From Davidsoniella eucalypti (taxonomy: Eukaryota > Ascomycota > Sordariomycetes > Microascales > Ceratocystidaceae): DNA of 64,000 nucleotides. The stretch is from NCBI GenBank assembly GCA_004009845.1, contig RMBW01000079.1, positions 62,001 through 126,000 on the forward strand, read 5' to 3'. Both the position numbers and the translations under genes were made by a program. Shown here in pieces: positions 35,989-45,651 of the stretch. The notes under the pieces were generated by a model. It did no database searches. It saw nothing but the letters and a program-made list of their open reading frames with translations, and had not been told where the DNA came from. Each line of letters starts with the position of its first letter. Position 1 is the first letter of the stretch.

Positions 35989-37464
35989 ATGAGTTTAGCC
36001 CCTCCACCCCATAGTTTATTCCTCGGAACTTTCATCCATAGCAAGAGCCGCGGGGAACTAGAATACTGGCATGAAGCTGCTGTGGCAGTGACCTCAGAGG
36101 GCTTGATTGTAGCTATCGAGAAGGACTACAGTGAAGAAAAAGCCCTCGATAAGCTTTTGCTAAAACTTGGCTGGGATAAGTCTAATGTTAAAATTACTAA
36201 GACAAGCGGCCTGCAGTTCTTCTTCCCAGGCTTTATAGGTACAGTCTGACCGAGTCATCGAAGTTTATCGAACCCATACTTACGTTTTTCAACAGATACC
36301 CACGTACATGCGTCTCAGTACCCCAACGTTGGCATCTTTGGCAAGTCTACATTGCTCGACTGGCTCAACACGTACACATTTCCACTAGAAAGCAGTCTAG
36401 CCGACACTACCAAAGCTCGCCGTGTATATACGGCCTGTGTGCGGCGAACGCTCTCACACGGCACGACGACGGCGGCCTACTATGCCACACAATCTCCGAC
36501 CTCTACGGCCTGTCTAGCCGATGTCTGTCTAGATCTCGGCCAGCGCGCTTTGATCGGTCGTGTCTGCATGGATCACGCCTCCATGTGTCCCGAGTATTAC
36601 CGTGACGAGTCCGCCGCCGAGGCTCGTCTTGCCACACAACAGAGCATCGATTATATCCGCCAGAAAGATTCCGCTTATGCACTAATCAAGCCTGTGTTGA
36701 CGCCACGCTTTGCGCCGTCTTGTTCACGCGAGGCCATGAAGGACCTCGGCACCATCGCCCAAGAGACGGAGTTGCCCGTGCAAACGCACATCTCAGAGAA
36801 CCTATCCGAGTGCGCACTAGTCGCCGATATGTTTCCAGAGGCCGGCTCGTATGCCCAGGTGTACGATATGCATAACTTACTCACGCCGCGTACGATCCTC
36901 GCCCACGGAATCCATTTGTCCGAGGAAGAAGCTGCGCTGATAGCACTACGCAAGAGTAAGATCTCACACTGCCCCTGCAGCAACAGCTGTATCACGAGTG
37001 GTACGGCGCGGATTCGTTGGCTCTGGGGCCATGGTATAGACGTGGGCTTGGGAACGGACATGTCGGGCGGATACTCGCCGAGCGTGCTAGAGGCGGCACG
37101 TCAGGCGGCGCTTGTTTCACGCCATGTGGCTATGGGTATGGATGAAGGCGAGGCTAAGGAACAAACGAAGCTTACGGTCGAAGAAGTTCTATATCTAGCA
37201 ACTATGGGCGGTGCAGTCGTGGTAGGCATGGAGAATAAGATAGGCTCATTCGCTGTGGGCAAGCAGTGGGATGCGATTCAGGTCGCCTTGGCAGCTGTTG
37301 GGGACGATGGAGAACGTGAAGCTGGGAGCATTGATGGAGGAAATGTCGATATCTTTGGGTGGGAGTCGTGGGAGGAGATTATTGCCAAGTGGCTGTATAA
37401 CGGCGATGACCGGAACTGCAGTAGGGTTTGGGTTAAGGGTCGGATGGTACATGAACGGCGGTGA
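35989..37464 (+). CDS. GUD1: Guanine deaminase
   Basis: Amidohydrolase that converts guanine to xanthine and ammonia in purine salvage or catabolism. Two exons, 35989-36238 and 36296-37464, give 472 residues. Splicing (GTACAG donor, AACAG acceptor) creates PGFIDTHVHASQYPN, the first metal-binding pair H86 and H88 of the amidohydrolase barrel. Later ligands are visible in VQTHISENLSE, LAHGIHLSEEE and GTDMSGGYSP, in the order and spacing expected for guanine deaminases. A short Gly/Ile/Asp-rich insertion near the C-terminus (around AGSIDGGNVDIFG) precedes the final WVKGRMVHERR. It is a single gene with its own promoter, followed 180 bases downstream by an oppositely oriented tRNA-Trp. Confidence 0.93.
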
Positions 37465-37646
37465 AGGAGATAAAGATAAGGAGGTACTTGAAGATTAATC
37501 ACGATAACATAGATATACATAACATCTATGAAGGAAGCTATAAGTACACTTAGACTATCGACACCTCGTTTCAACGTCTCGAAGCCAAAAATAAAGAGAG
37601 ATACGACGATTACTGTCGATTAGCAAAAAGAAACAACTCCTTATAT

Positions 37647-37718
37647 TGACCCCAACCCGATTTGAACGGATAACCTTTTGATCTGGAGTCAAACGCGCTA
37701 CCGTTGCGCCATAGGGCC
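37647..37718 (-). tRNA. tRNA-Trp (CCA)
   Basis: A 72-base tRNA on the minus strand. The acceptor arms GGCCCTA and TGGGGTC pair with G-T wobbles. The D-arm is built on GCGC pairs, the anticodon stem TTTGA/TCAAA closes the seven-base loop CTCCAGA (anticodon CCA), and the T-arm ATCCG/CGGGT closes TTCAAAT. The discriminator is A. There is no anticodon-loop intron. A and B box positions are intact. A retroelement-derived repeat starts about 75 bases from its 5' end. Confidence 0.95.
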
Positions 37719-37794
37719 TTTTGGAATTGCTCTGTTGTAGTAGTCGTTGTTGTTATATTTATTCTCTTCCGAAACTGCAATGAATGGTTTTCCC

Positions 37795-38125
37795 TTCCCT
37801 CCTACAACCCTCGGGGGGGTACCTTTGAGTTCGAGTACCTCCCCCTCCGTCCAAAGACGAATTTTTCCCCTTCGTCGTGGGTTTTAAGAGCGACCAGCAC
37901 ATATCCCCAATGCTGCTGTCCATCCTCGTTTTCTTTTTCGACACTTGTCGTCCTTGAAGCACCGTTTCGTGAGGCCTTGAGCCCGATTTCCCCTCTCGAG
38001 GGATGTTCTCACCAGCGACCGACCCCGCACCTTTTCGATCGTTGGTCTCCCGAGTCTATCCACTCACCTCAGGGAGCCACACTCACACACGGCGGGCAGC
38101 CTTTTGAAGGTTCCGGATGCCCGAC
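37795..38125. repeat. LINE-tail-like repeat, copy A
   Basis: First of three diverged copies in the window. Shared landmarks, in order on the plus strand, are CCTCGGG..GGTACCTTTGAGTTC, a CCAATGCTGCTGTCCAT block, GTGAGGCCTTGAGCC, CTCTCGAGG, TTCTCACCA and TCG.TGGTCTCCCGAG, then TTGAAGGTTCC. Copy B is at 40905-41135 in the same direction, and copy C at 48335-48585 is reversed. Copy C follows directly after a LINE C-terminal coding remnant, so the repeat is best read as a LINE 3' untranslated region, here in minus orientation. Confidence 0.8.
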
Positions 38126-38827
38126 CCCGCGGCGCGGGAATCTTGTCGCTGTTGCTTCATCCATAGCACCCGACTCGATTACGCCAAAATTTTCATTCTT
38201 ACGGCCACGATCACCAGCCTCTTGGAGGCTCACTGAATAGTGGGGATGGTAGCTCCACTTAGGAGTTGGTTTTGTGGATCTGTCTTTTGGGGAATAGTTT
38301 TGTGGATGCACTGGTTTTTTTTTTTTTTTTTTTGTATTTGTTTTTGCTGCTCATAGTGGAGGTATGGACCACTAGTTCTTCGGGGCTAGGGGACGGTCTC
38401 GTCCCGCACATACAAAGCTATTGAGTTTGTCAAGCGGAAGACGTTAAATATCTGTCCGGTAACCAATCCGGCGTCGTATGATCTTAGTGATTTAGGTAGA
38501 CGTTAAATATAATCAAATCAAATCAAACTATTACGAGTGGATTTTCGAGTCCGGTCGAGCCGATTTTTCTGTCACCGGGTTTTCTGTCTCCTCCGCCCGT
38601 ATCCTAGTCCGGGTCCGGACTACCCTCCCGGGTCTCCATAGGACGCCATCCGTAGATACCCCCGTATTACTTCAAAAAAAAAAAAAAAAAAAGGAAAACA
38701 AAATATAAAAGGAAAAACATACAAGACAAAGGAAAGGTTAAAACACAAGTAGCGAGAGAAATTTTAGAAAGTCGAAGGTGAAAGTCGAAGGTGTAAGACG
38801 AAAGGTCAACAGATGTTGGATCCCATG

Positions 38828-39700
38828 TCATAGAAAAGTCCATGCCCTTTTTATAAGGGTTTTTGCCAGAGTTCGTCTGCCTGAGGTGCTTCTCAGCAGT
38901 TTCTGAACAAATGTTGCGGTCCAGGCTCCTGGTTTGCCTTTGCAGGTCCAGAGATGGTAGAGGTCCTTGTCTCTATCGCATAATTTGCATTTGAGTGAAG
39001 CGTCCTTGTGTTGGAAACGTAAGTGGTAGTTTTTGAAGTCACCATGGCCAGACATAGCAGCCAGCACTGCTCCTTGGATTTGTCTTGGTCCTCCTGGAAG
39101 CGCTGTCTCTTTCTGTTTCGGGAAGGTAAGCTTGGCGCGGAAATTGTTGTCCTTGATAGTCGCTTGTGCTCTGAACCATTGTTCGTGTTTGGCATGCGTG
39201 TCTTCCTTGATCCATCTTCTAGTCGTGGCTAGAGACATCTCTAGATCCCAGGTGTCGGTTGCTGCTGCTTTAGCTAACTTGTCGGCTTCTTCGTTTCCGT
39301 GTATGTCTTTGTGGCCTGGCACCCAGATGCAGCATATTCGTAGTCCTCGGTGCCTCTGTTTAGCTGCCTGTATCCATATCTTCGTTTCGTCTACTGCTTG
39401 TTGCAATGTCCCAGTTCGTTGTGCCGTGTTGTTGAGACGGTGAACTGCTGCTTGGTTGTCTGAGCATATCCATATCGTCTGATCCGTCTCGATTTGTCTG
39501 GTTGGGAGGTGCTTGAGGCCTAGTAGGATAGCTTTTATTTCCGCATCAGCAACTTCCACCAAATTTCCGCTTGTTTCCCACTGGTCAGTCGTTGGTTATT
39601 CTTTTCCGCATACCAGCCTGCTCCTGTCCATCCGTTGCTTAGCTTGGAGCCGTCTGTGTAAAGCCAGATGTCCTTCAAGCTCTGCGCTGCCTTGAAGACC
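38828..39700 (-). pseudogene. LINE RNase H and terminal zinc-knuckle-like region
   Basis: The RNase H domain starts with WLYTDGSKLSNGWTGAG in one frame. A frameshift near 39545 then moves it to the frame with AEIKAILLGLKHL, WICSDNQAAVHRLNN and CIWVPGHKDIHGNEEADKLA, which supply the remaining acidic and histidine active-site positions. A C-terminal segment follows with CKLCDRDKDLYHLWTC, a C-x2-C-x6-H-x3-C arrangement often seen at the end of Tad-type ORF2 proteins. The domain order and motifs place it in the RNase-H-bearing LINE group. Confidence 0.85.
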
Positions 39701-39830
39701 CGATGCCTCTCTGCAGTTTCTTGCTTGTTGGCACCTCTCATACCCGCATTCTGTGGTGGGGGATCAGCTGGGGTAGTTGTGTCCTTGATTGGGCCATATT
39801 TGATCATCCTTCTTGGCAGTTTCCATAACA

Positions 39831-40790
39831 TCATCCTCGTTCGGGGCATTCTCCTTGTTGCTGTGGTGGGTGCATACTGTCCAAGGTATACCATCGTATA
39901 GCTTCCTTCTTCACTGATGTGTCCAGGATGATCTCAACAGGAGGGAGGTTCGCTGTCATGTGGAGCAAGGCAGTTGGTGTTGTCCTGTATACGGGAAGCG
40001 CTGCAAGTAGGGCTTTACGTATCACTTTACCGAGATTATCTGCCTTGGTCTTGTTTCCATGGGCGTCGGGCTGCCACCAGGTTGCGCTTGCATAAGTCAT
40101 TGCCGGGACAATCGCTGTTTTGACTACCTGTGTCAGTTCCCGAACTGGGGCTCCGTGTTTGCATCCTTTCAAGATTCGTAAGCTGTGCGTGGCTTGGGTG
40201 ATTTTCTTGGCGACCTCTTTCACATGAGTGTTGAAGGAGAGCGTCCTGTCGAAGTGTACTCCAAGCCACTTTAGACTTCCAGTCTTTGGTGTGGCCTTGA
40301 TTGTAGGGATTCCGTCGACCTGGAGATCAGGGTTCCCTTGTTGCCGGTTTCTGGTGATGTGTAGAAGTCCTGTCTTTTGATGGTCGAGCCGTAGCCCGTT
40401 CTCGGCACACCACTTGATGGTTTGTTCCATGGCAACCTTGAGGTTCCGATTGCATTCTTCTGGCGATGTTCCTTCCATCTTCCAAATTCCGTCATCCATG
40501 TAGCCCTTGAGTTGGGAACGCCAAGTACTATACAGTGGTGCCATAAAAAGCATGTATAGGATGGGCGAGATTGGCGAGCCTTGGGGCAGACTTCCGCTTG
40601 TAGGTCCTGGGGGTTCCGAGATTCCGTCCATGTGTATTTGTGCGGTTCTGTCTTCCAAGAAGGATTGAACCCACTTGCATACATGTTTCGGCCATGCTTG
40701 GCTAAGAAGCCGATTGATCATCCTATGGGGGAGAATTCCATCAAAGGCACCTTGTACTTACATCGAAGGTGAGAATGGATGATCCGACCC
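39831..40790 (-). pseudogene. LINE reverse transcriptase fragment
   Basis: Encodes the palm and thumb of a non-LTR reverse transcriptase. Visible blocks are QGAFDGILPHRMINRLL (spread over two frames near 40750), SFLEDRTAQIHMDG, SGSLPQGSPISPILYMLF and the catalytic YMDD box in GYMDDGIW. GLRLDHQKTGLL, LKWLGVHFDRTLSF and a thumb region down to IRWYTLD follow. The frame shifts near 39835 before continuing towards RNase H. Missing upstream are fingers and endonuclease. Confidence 0.88.
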
Positions 40791-40904
40791 TCCTCTCTAA
40801 ACCGTCTAGGATTTCATTTGTGAGAGTGAGCGTTTGATGGCTTCGATGTTCCGTTGCCACATTCCCCGCCTAGGTGGGCTTGGCTGGTGAGTTCCCTTGC
40901 GCCC

Positions 40905-41135
40905 TGCAATGTCGCTGTCCATTCTCTCGCATCTATTGATTTATTTCATGATGCACCGTTTTGTGAGGCCTTGAGCCTGTTTCTTCCTCTCTCGAGGGTC
41001 ATTCTCACCAACGACCGCACACCCCCTTTTCTCTACACTTTTCAAGATCGCTGGTCTCCCGAGCCTCATCTCTGCTGCTCAGAGATTCACACTCACACTC
41101 GGAGGGCAACACTTTGAAGGTTCCAGTTGCCTGAA
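40905..41135. repeat. LINE-tail-like repeat, copy B
   Basis: Same landmarks as copy A (TGTCCATTCTC, GTGAGGCCTTGAGCC, CTCTCGAGGGTC, TTCTCACCAACGACCG, GATCGCTGGTCTCCCGAG, TTTGAAGGTTCC) and in the same direction. The GGTACC end is absent because the LINE begins there, so this copy is cut by, or was copied with, the neighbouring element. Confidence 0.8.
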
Positions 41136-42065
41136 ATTTCCGGCTCTTCTTGTGTTGTGCTTTGCACTTCATTTGATTATGCCAACACAAACCTGTGATA
41201 GCTTCTCCTTGAGTTGCTCCCTCACAATGAAAACACTTTGGGTTTCCACTGTGTTTTCCAACAACCCACCAGGGGGACGGCTGTGAAGAAAGTTTAGCTT
41301 AATGCTGCTTGGCCCCTCCCGATCCCCCGACGCTGACCTTGCTGACCTTGCGATAGTTGTCTCCTTGAGCATCTTCCTCGCACCCTGAGCACTCTGGTCT
41401 TTTCCTTTATGCCTCTACCAACCTAGGTGGACAGTGAAGAAACAAGTTTAGCCAGGCTAGCGCTGCTTGTCTTCTCCACTGCTTCCACATAAAGACGTAA
41501 AACGATGAATAATAAATAATAAATAAATAAATATATTGACAATCGTCACGAGGGTCTCTACTCTCTTCTACTGCTTGATGGCCACGCTTCACACAAGCTT
41601 TTTGAGTTTATCTTGAAATGCTAGCACTACAACTGCAGCATACAACCTATCTCCTTTAGACTCTTGATGTTGATGCCTTCCAGCCAGTGAAATTAGCATA
41701 TTCCTAAGCTCTCCATCTCATAATTTTGGCTGACCATTGCAACATCAACAAAGATACCTTTCTTAGATATCTACTTTTTCAGTATGTTAATCAATAATAG
41801 CGACGCGTGAATTACATGATATATACATATATTTCATTTTTTGGCCATTGCTAAAGATTATCTCAGAAGAAGAATCTTAGGAGGTCTGACGCGAAAATAG
41901 CGAACTTGCCAAGTAGTATGTTAATGTGAGTGTGGAGAAAATATGTAAAGGGTAATAGGAGTCTATGAAGGAAATTTTATGGGGTGTTATATATAAAGTC
42001 GAGGTAAGTCACGTGATGTAGTGTATGTGTAGTCACGTGATGTGCAAGGCTAGTACTACAATAAT
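41136..42065. other. Intergenic stretch with a diverged tandem duplication
   Basis: No gene is seen. Two similar segments of about 160-170 bases follow each other at roughly 41200-41320 and 41365-41475. Each has a CTCCTTGAG start, a CCAACC core, GTGAAGAAA, AGTTTAGC and a GCTGCTTG end. Immediately before the Mutator-type element, AGTCACGTGATGT occurs twice, at 42007-42019 and 42031-42043. Confidence 0.55.
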
Positions 42066-42166
42066 GAGTCATGCTAATTTCACAGTTAAGATTTTAATTT
42101 CACAGTTACGCTAGCCGTATTAGGAAATTCTAGTCACGTGGTGTCCCACGTGACATCGTCGATTAC
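42066..42166 (+). repeat. Left terminal inverted repeat of the MULE derivative
   Basis: Contains two direct copies of TAATTTCACAGTTA, at 42075-42088 and 42095-42108, exactly 20 bases apart. It also contains a palindrome at 42133-42154 made of arms GTCACGTGG and CCACGTGAC around four bases. Such subterminal repeats are plausible transposase-binding sites. Confidence 0.9.
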
Positions 42167-42577
42167 CTTCACCACTACTATAAGATTAAACATGCATGCC
42201 AGAATAGAAAAAAGACAGCTAGTTACCCGAGACGAGCCTTTACGTATAGACGGTTTTGTACGTGTGTTAAGCTTGCCATGCCGATCACAGCCATAGACCA
42301 CTGATTTCATACCACCATTGGTGTAAGAAGACACAGTTGAAAAGGCGTACCCACGTACAGAAGCCCATGCATTAATGCCTTGGAAAAGTGCCTCTCGAGA
42401 GTGGTAGTGTATTGTTGGAGGAGGGGCAAGCTGTATAACAGGGGCGTCTGTGGTATCTATACCATTAGATAGCCCTTTATCCATAGATGATGATGATGAT
42501 GCCATTGTGGTGTGTGTAGAAAATAAAAGAGTAGGGTGGTGAAGGTTTTCATCATCGTGAGACGGGATCGTCTTCAT
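42134..42577 (-). CDS. Truncated MULE/FAR1-type transposase N-terminal ORF
   Basis: 147-residue frame whose middle, SREALFQGINAWASVRGYAF then STVSSYTNGG and VVYGCDRHGKLNTRTK, resembles the FAR1/WRKY-GCM1-like DNA-binding region at the start of fungal MULE transposases. There is no DDE catalytic domain. After IRKGSSR the frame runs into the inverted repeat, where the coding meaning is doubtful. A GTAACT donor-like sequence at that point could mark an original exon end. An internal methionine (MASSSSS) is an alternative start. It may be expressed as a transposase fragment or simply be a leftover exon. Confidence 0.5.
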   Translation of the reverse strand: MKTIPSHDDENLHHPTLLFSTHTTMASSSSSMDKGLSNGIDTTDAPVIQLAPPPTIHYHSREALFQGINAWASVRGYAFSTVSSYTNGGMKSVVYGCDRHGKLNTRTKPSIRKGSSRVTSCLFSILACMFNLIVVVKVIDDVTWDTT

Positions 42578-42672
42578 AGATTTTTACTGCTTTATAGTAT
42601 TCAATTACATATGTTTAATCTTATAGTAGTGGTGAAGTGGTGATGCGATGTAAGAAATATTTTTTATTTCTT

Positions 42673-42773
42673 GTAATCGACGATGTCACGTGGGACACCA
42701 CGTGACTAGAATTTCCTAATACGGCTAGCGTAACTGTGAAATTAAAATCTTAACTGTGAAATTAGCATGACTC
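42673..42773 (-). repeat. Right terminal inverted repeat of the MULE derivative
   Basis: Exact reverse complement of 42066-42166, including both TAATTTCACAGTTA copies and the CACGTG palindrome. Confidence 0.9.
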
Positions 42774-42954
42774 ACAATAATCAGTACTGACTGACTAAGC
42801 AACATACGATTTGATGAATAGGTAATTTAATCGCTCAGCTCATTTCTGCCTAACTATCCTATTTCTCGCAAAGCACATTGTGTTCCAACACAATAGACTC
42901 ACTTACTTCTTTAATATTTTCTCTACTTTTCTTAAATAAAAGCTGCCAGAAATC

Positions 42955-45651
42955 ATGGATGTATCTAAATTATCTAAAGAAGAAATATTTCAGCTATTCG
43001 AGGTTAGTAATTACTCACATAAATGCAGGCTCCTTAGCACAAAATTTAGATCTAACTCGTTTTCAATATCTTAGCAAAGGGATCGGGATGCAAAAGCTTC
43101 TGAACAGAGAGCTCGAGAAGCTGAACAGAGAGCTGAACAGAGAGCTGAGCAAGATCGAGTCGACAAAGAAGCCGCTGTCAACAGGGCTCGAGAAGCTGAA
43201 CAGAGAGCTGAGCAGGAACGAGTCGACAAAGAAGCCGCCGAACAGAGAGCTGAGCAAGAGCGAGTCGAAAAAGAAGCCGCTGTCAACAGGGCTCGAGAAG
43301 CTGAACAGAGAGCTGAACAGAGAGCTGAGCAAGATCGAGTCGACAAAGAAGCCGCTGTCAACAGGGCTCGAGAAGCTGAACAGAGAGCTGAGCAGGAACG
43401 AGTCGACAAAGAAGCCGCCGAACAGAGAGCTGAGCAGGAACGAGTCGACAAAGAAGCCACCAAACAGAGAGCTGAGAAAAGCGAACACCTAACCAGAAAA
43501 ACAACATTTGCAACTAACCTCTATAACGGCTTTGCTCTCAACTTCCAAACCTACAAAATGGAGACGGTATTGTCTCGGCTCACAACAGGGGGACCTACTT
43601 CGGTCGCTAATCGATCATACCCACATCTTCTCAAATCCTGGTCAGACTTCCAAGGCATTCATGAGCAGAAGTTTTCAGAGTTTCAATCCGTCTTTGAACA
43701 GGAGCATTTATTTGATAGTTTTAATGAAACTGCTGCTGCCCAGCGTGCTTTATGCAGTCAGTGGCTATCCAGTGAGAGCGACGCGAAAAGCTTTTCCAAA
43801 CCTGCCATTGAGGATCATGTCCAGGAAGTTATCAATATTTATCTACAACACGACCGATGTGACGCTACGGCCTATAATGGAGTCAAAGAAGTAATATTCA
43901 ATTCGAACACACGATATGCCAACGAGATTCAACGACGTCAGCAGAGAGCACCAGAGCAGCAACAGTTCCAAGATTCAGTAGATTCTCAACTTCGGGATCT
44001 ACTAGAGTCTCAGACCCAGGCCTCAACGGATCTATCTAGATCTTCGGATGAGCCAGAAAACATCAATATTGCTAACCTCCGTCATAGAGAAAGCGCGAAT
44101 ACTCAGCCAGATCAACATCAATCAGGTAGGAAAAGGGCTGCTTCATCTAGTGCTCCTAGCGAGACACCTTCAACTTCTCGGCCCTCCTATTTTAATATCA
44201 GTCAAGGCATCTCTCGGGATCCCCAAGACTCCCAGAACACTCCTGGAGCTGTCAAAATCGAAAAGCTACTCTTCATTGTGGAGTACAAGGCAGCTCATAA
44301 GCTCCCTCCTGCTCAGCTTCGAGCAGCCCTAGACCACTTTCCTACTTCGGGCCCATCCTCCTTCTATAACAGTCTCAAAGGAAGCACAAAAAGATCTTTG
44401 AATCAATCTGATGAAGCGGAAAAGAGTAGATATATGCGCCATTTTGTTGCTTGTGCTGTGACACAGGTATATCACTACATGATTAACTATGGGCTTTTAT
44501 ATGGATACATCACGACTGGCGAGTCCTTCATTTTCTTGAGTATTGATATGGCAAACCCTAGCACTGTTCATTACTCCCTCTGTATTCCCAGAGAACAAAT
44601 CTCTGATATTCTATTTCTTAATCGAGATAAAGGCCCTGTAGACCCTGAGATTATCGAGGAGCATATTGAAAGTATCAAGCAGACGCCAGTTGCTTATATC
44701 TTGACGCTGATGCTCCTATCACTTGAACAGCGAAAACTTAGTTTAAGCGATATTCAGGCATTAAGGTCTCAAATACGATCTCTACCAAGTTCATATGAAG
44801 ATGACACATCAGGCGAAGCAGGTCCACATCTAAGCCCAGAGGCCCATCCAGATACTCCCGGGCTAAGTGATGGTGATGATAGTGGCACAGAAAGAGGAGG
44901 GGGTCATGGTAGTTTGCCTTTTCGACCTCAAGAACATACTGCTTGCCTTTCTAGTTACTGTACACAACAGTGTCTATATGGCCTGGTCCATGGTTTTGAG
45001 TTTGACCAAGACTGTCCAAACTACCAATTTCACCGGAAAGCAAACACTGATACTCAAGATCAACGACATCAATTGAGTCCCTCCCAATTCTTGAACGCTA
45101 TCAAGATCCAAATGGATACGAATCTCGATAATGGCTGTGAAGATCTGGATAAACATGGTGCTGTTGGGGCCTTGTTCAAGCTCACAGTGTATCCATATGG
45201 CTATACATTGGTTGGCAAAGCCTTTGAGAGTGAGGATACATGGCTACTTCAAAAGGAGCTCATTGTCTATTCAAAGCTCAGGAGTCTCCAAGGAACTGTA
45301 GTTCCTGTTTGTCTTGGGAGTATCACATTGAAGATGGGGATTCCTTTGAGATTCCATGATTATAAGCATGTTCTTCTACTTGCTTATGCTGGCGAGTCTA
45401 TCACAGAGTTGCCAAAGGAAAGTTATAATGGTCTTAGAGATATGGTTTCACAAATGGCAGAGTGCGGTATTGAACACGGCGATCTTGAAGAGAGAAATAT
45501 TCTCCAAGACTCTCAAACAGGGAAGTTAATGATCATTGATTTTGATATGGCTACAATTCTGGATCGGCCACCGTCGCGAAAGAAGCCATTGATTGATGCT
45601 AAAGTAGAACAGAACTCGAAGCAATTGTATCTTGAACGAGCTCTTGTGTAA
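42955..45651 (+). CDS. Coiled-coil protein with C-terminal kinase-like domain
   Basis: I do not recognise a named gene. Exon 1, 42955-43002, codes MDVSKLSKEEIFQLFE. A 72-base intron (GTTAGT..CTTAG) leads to exon 2, 43075-45651, giving 874 residues. Residues about 17-155 are a highly charged Glu/Gln/Arg/Ala coiled coil made of repeats such as EQRAEQERVDKEAA. A middle region of about 500 residues has no domain I know. The end resembles a protein kinase: GYTLVGKAF with a possible ATP lysine, KELIVYSKL, VVPVCLGSI, IEHGDLEERNIL (H817, like the HRD loop) and IIDFDMA (D838, like DFG). Similar kinase-like genes are common in accessory regions of ascomycete genomes. The neighbours are all mobile elements. 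The frame is intact, so it may be functional. Confidence 0.72.
43131..43490 (+). repeat. Tandem 180-bp coding duplication in the coiled coil
   Basis: Bases 43141-43200 are identical to 43321-43380, and the next 60 bases differ from 43381-43440 only at their end, so a 180-bp unit (60 residues) is duplicated almost exactly. Each unit is itself built from shorter GAACAGAGAGCTGA-type subunits. Because the unit is divisible by three, the main frame stays open; one other plus frame and two minus frames are also open across it. Confidence 0.92.

Larger units (their letters stand above)
38315..40895 (-). mobile_element. 5'-truncated Tad-like non-LTR retrotransposon (LINE)
   Basis: Read on the minus strand, the element begins inside the reverse transcriptase near 40895 and ends in an A19 tail at 38333-38315. 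It lacks its 5' end, including any ORF1 and the endonuclease. The 3' untranslated part contains a T19 tract (38692-38674), two copies of an AGACGTTAAATAT word near 38440 and 38498, and AATCA repeats just after. Coding parts are reverse transcriptase, RNase H and a terminal Cys/His motif, listed separately. Frameshifts near 39835 and 39545 and breaks near 40750-40830 show that it is dead. It lies between copies A and B of the LINE-tail-like repeat, suggesting insertion into older retroelement debris. I found no clear target-site duplication. Confidence 0.85.
42066..42773. mobile_element. Mutator-like (MULE) deletion derivative with 101-bp perfect inverted repeats
   Basis: The ends 42066-42166 and 42673-42773 are exact inverted copies, starting GAGTCATGCTAATTTCACAG. 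Eight-base direct repeats ACAATAAT flank them at 42058-42065 and 42774-42781, which fits a target-site duplication. Inside, a second shared inverted block (CTTCACCACTACTATAAG) continues the repeat after a ~38-base insertion on the right side. The 708-bp unit holds one small ORF resembling the N-terminal DNA-binding part of MULE/FAR1 transposases and no catalytic domain, so it would depend on a full copy elsewhere. Exact repeats and an intact duplication indicate recent movement. Confidence 0.85.

Noticed and set aside
37647..38125. Repeat copy A considered as a tRNA-derived SINE because it lies next to tRNA-Trp
   Set aside because: The tRNA folds perfectly and is separated by about 75 bases; copies B and C have no tRNA-like head, and C follows a LINE coding end.
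41200..41475. Diverged ~165-bp tandem duplication considered as a satellite or CRISPR-like array
   Set aside because: Only two poorly matching units, no regular spacer and a eukaryotic context.
43063..43492. Long open frames on both strands over the coiled-coil repeat
   Set aside because: They are by-products of a repeat whose length is a multiple of three; only the frame joined to exon 1 and continuing through the kinase-like domain makes a coherent protein.
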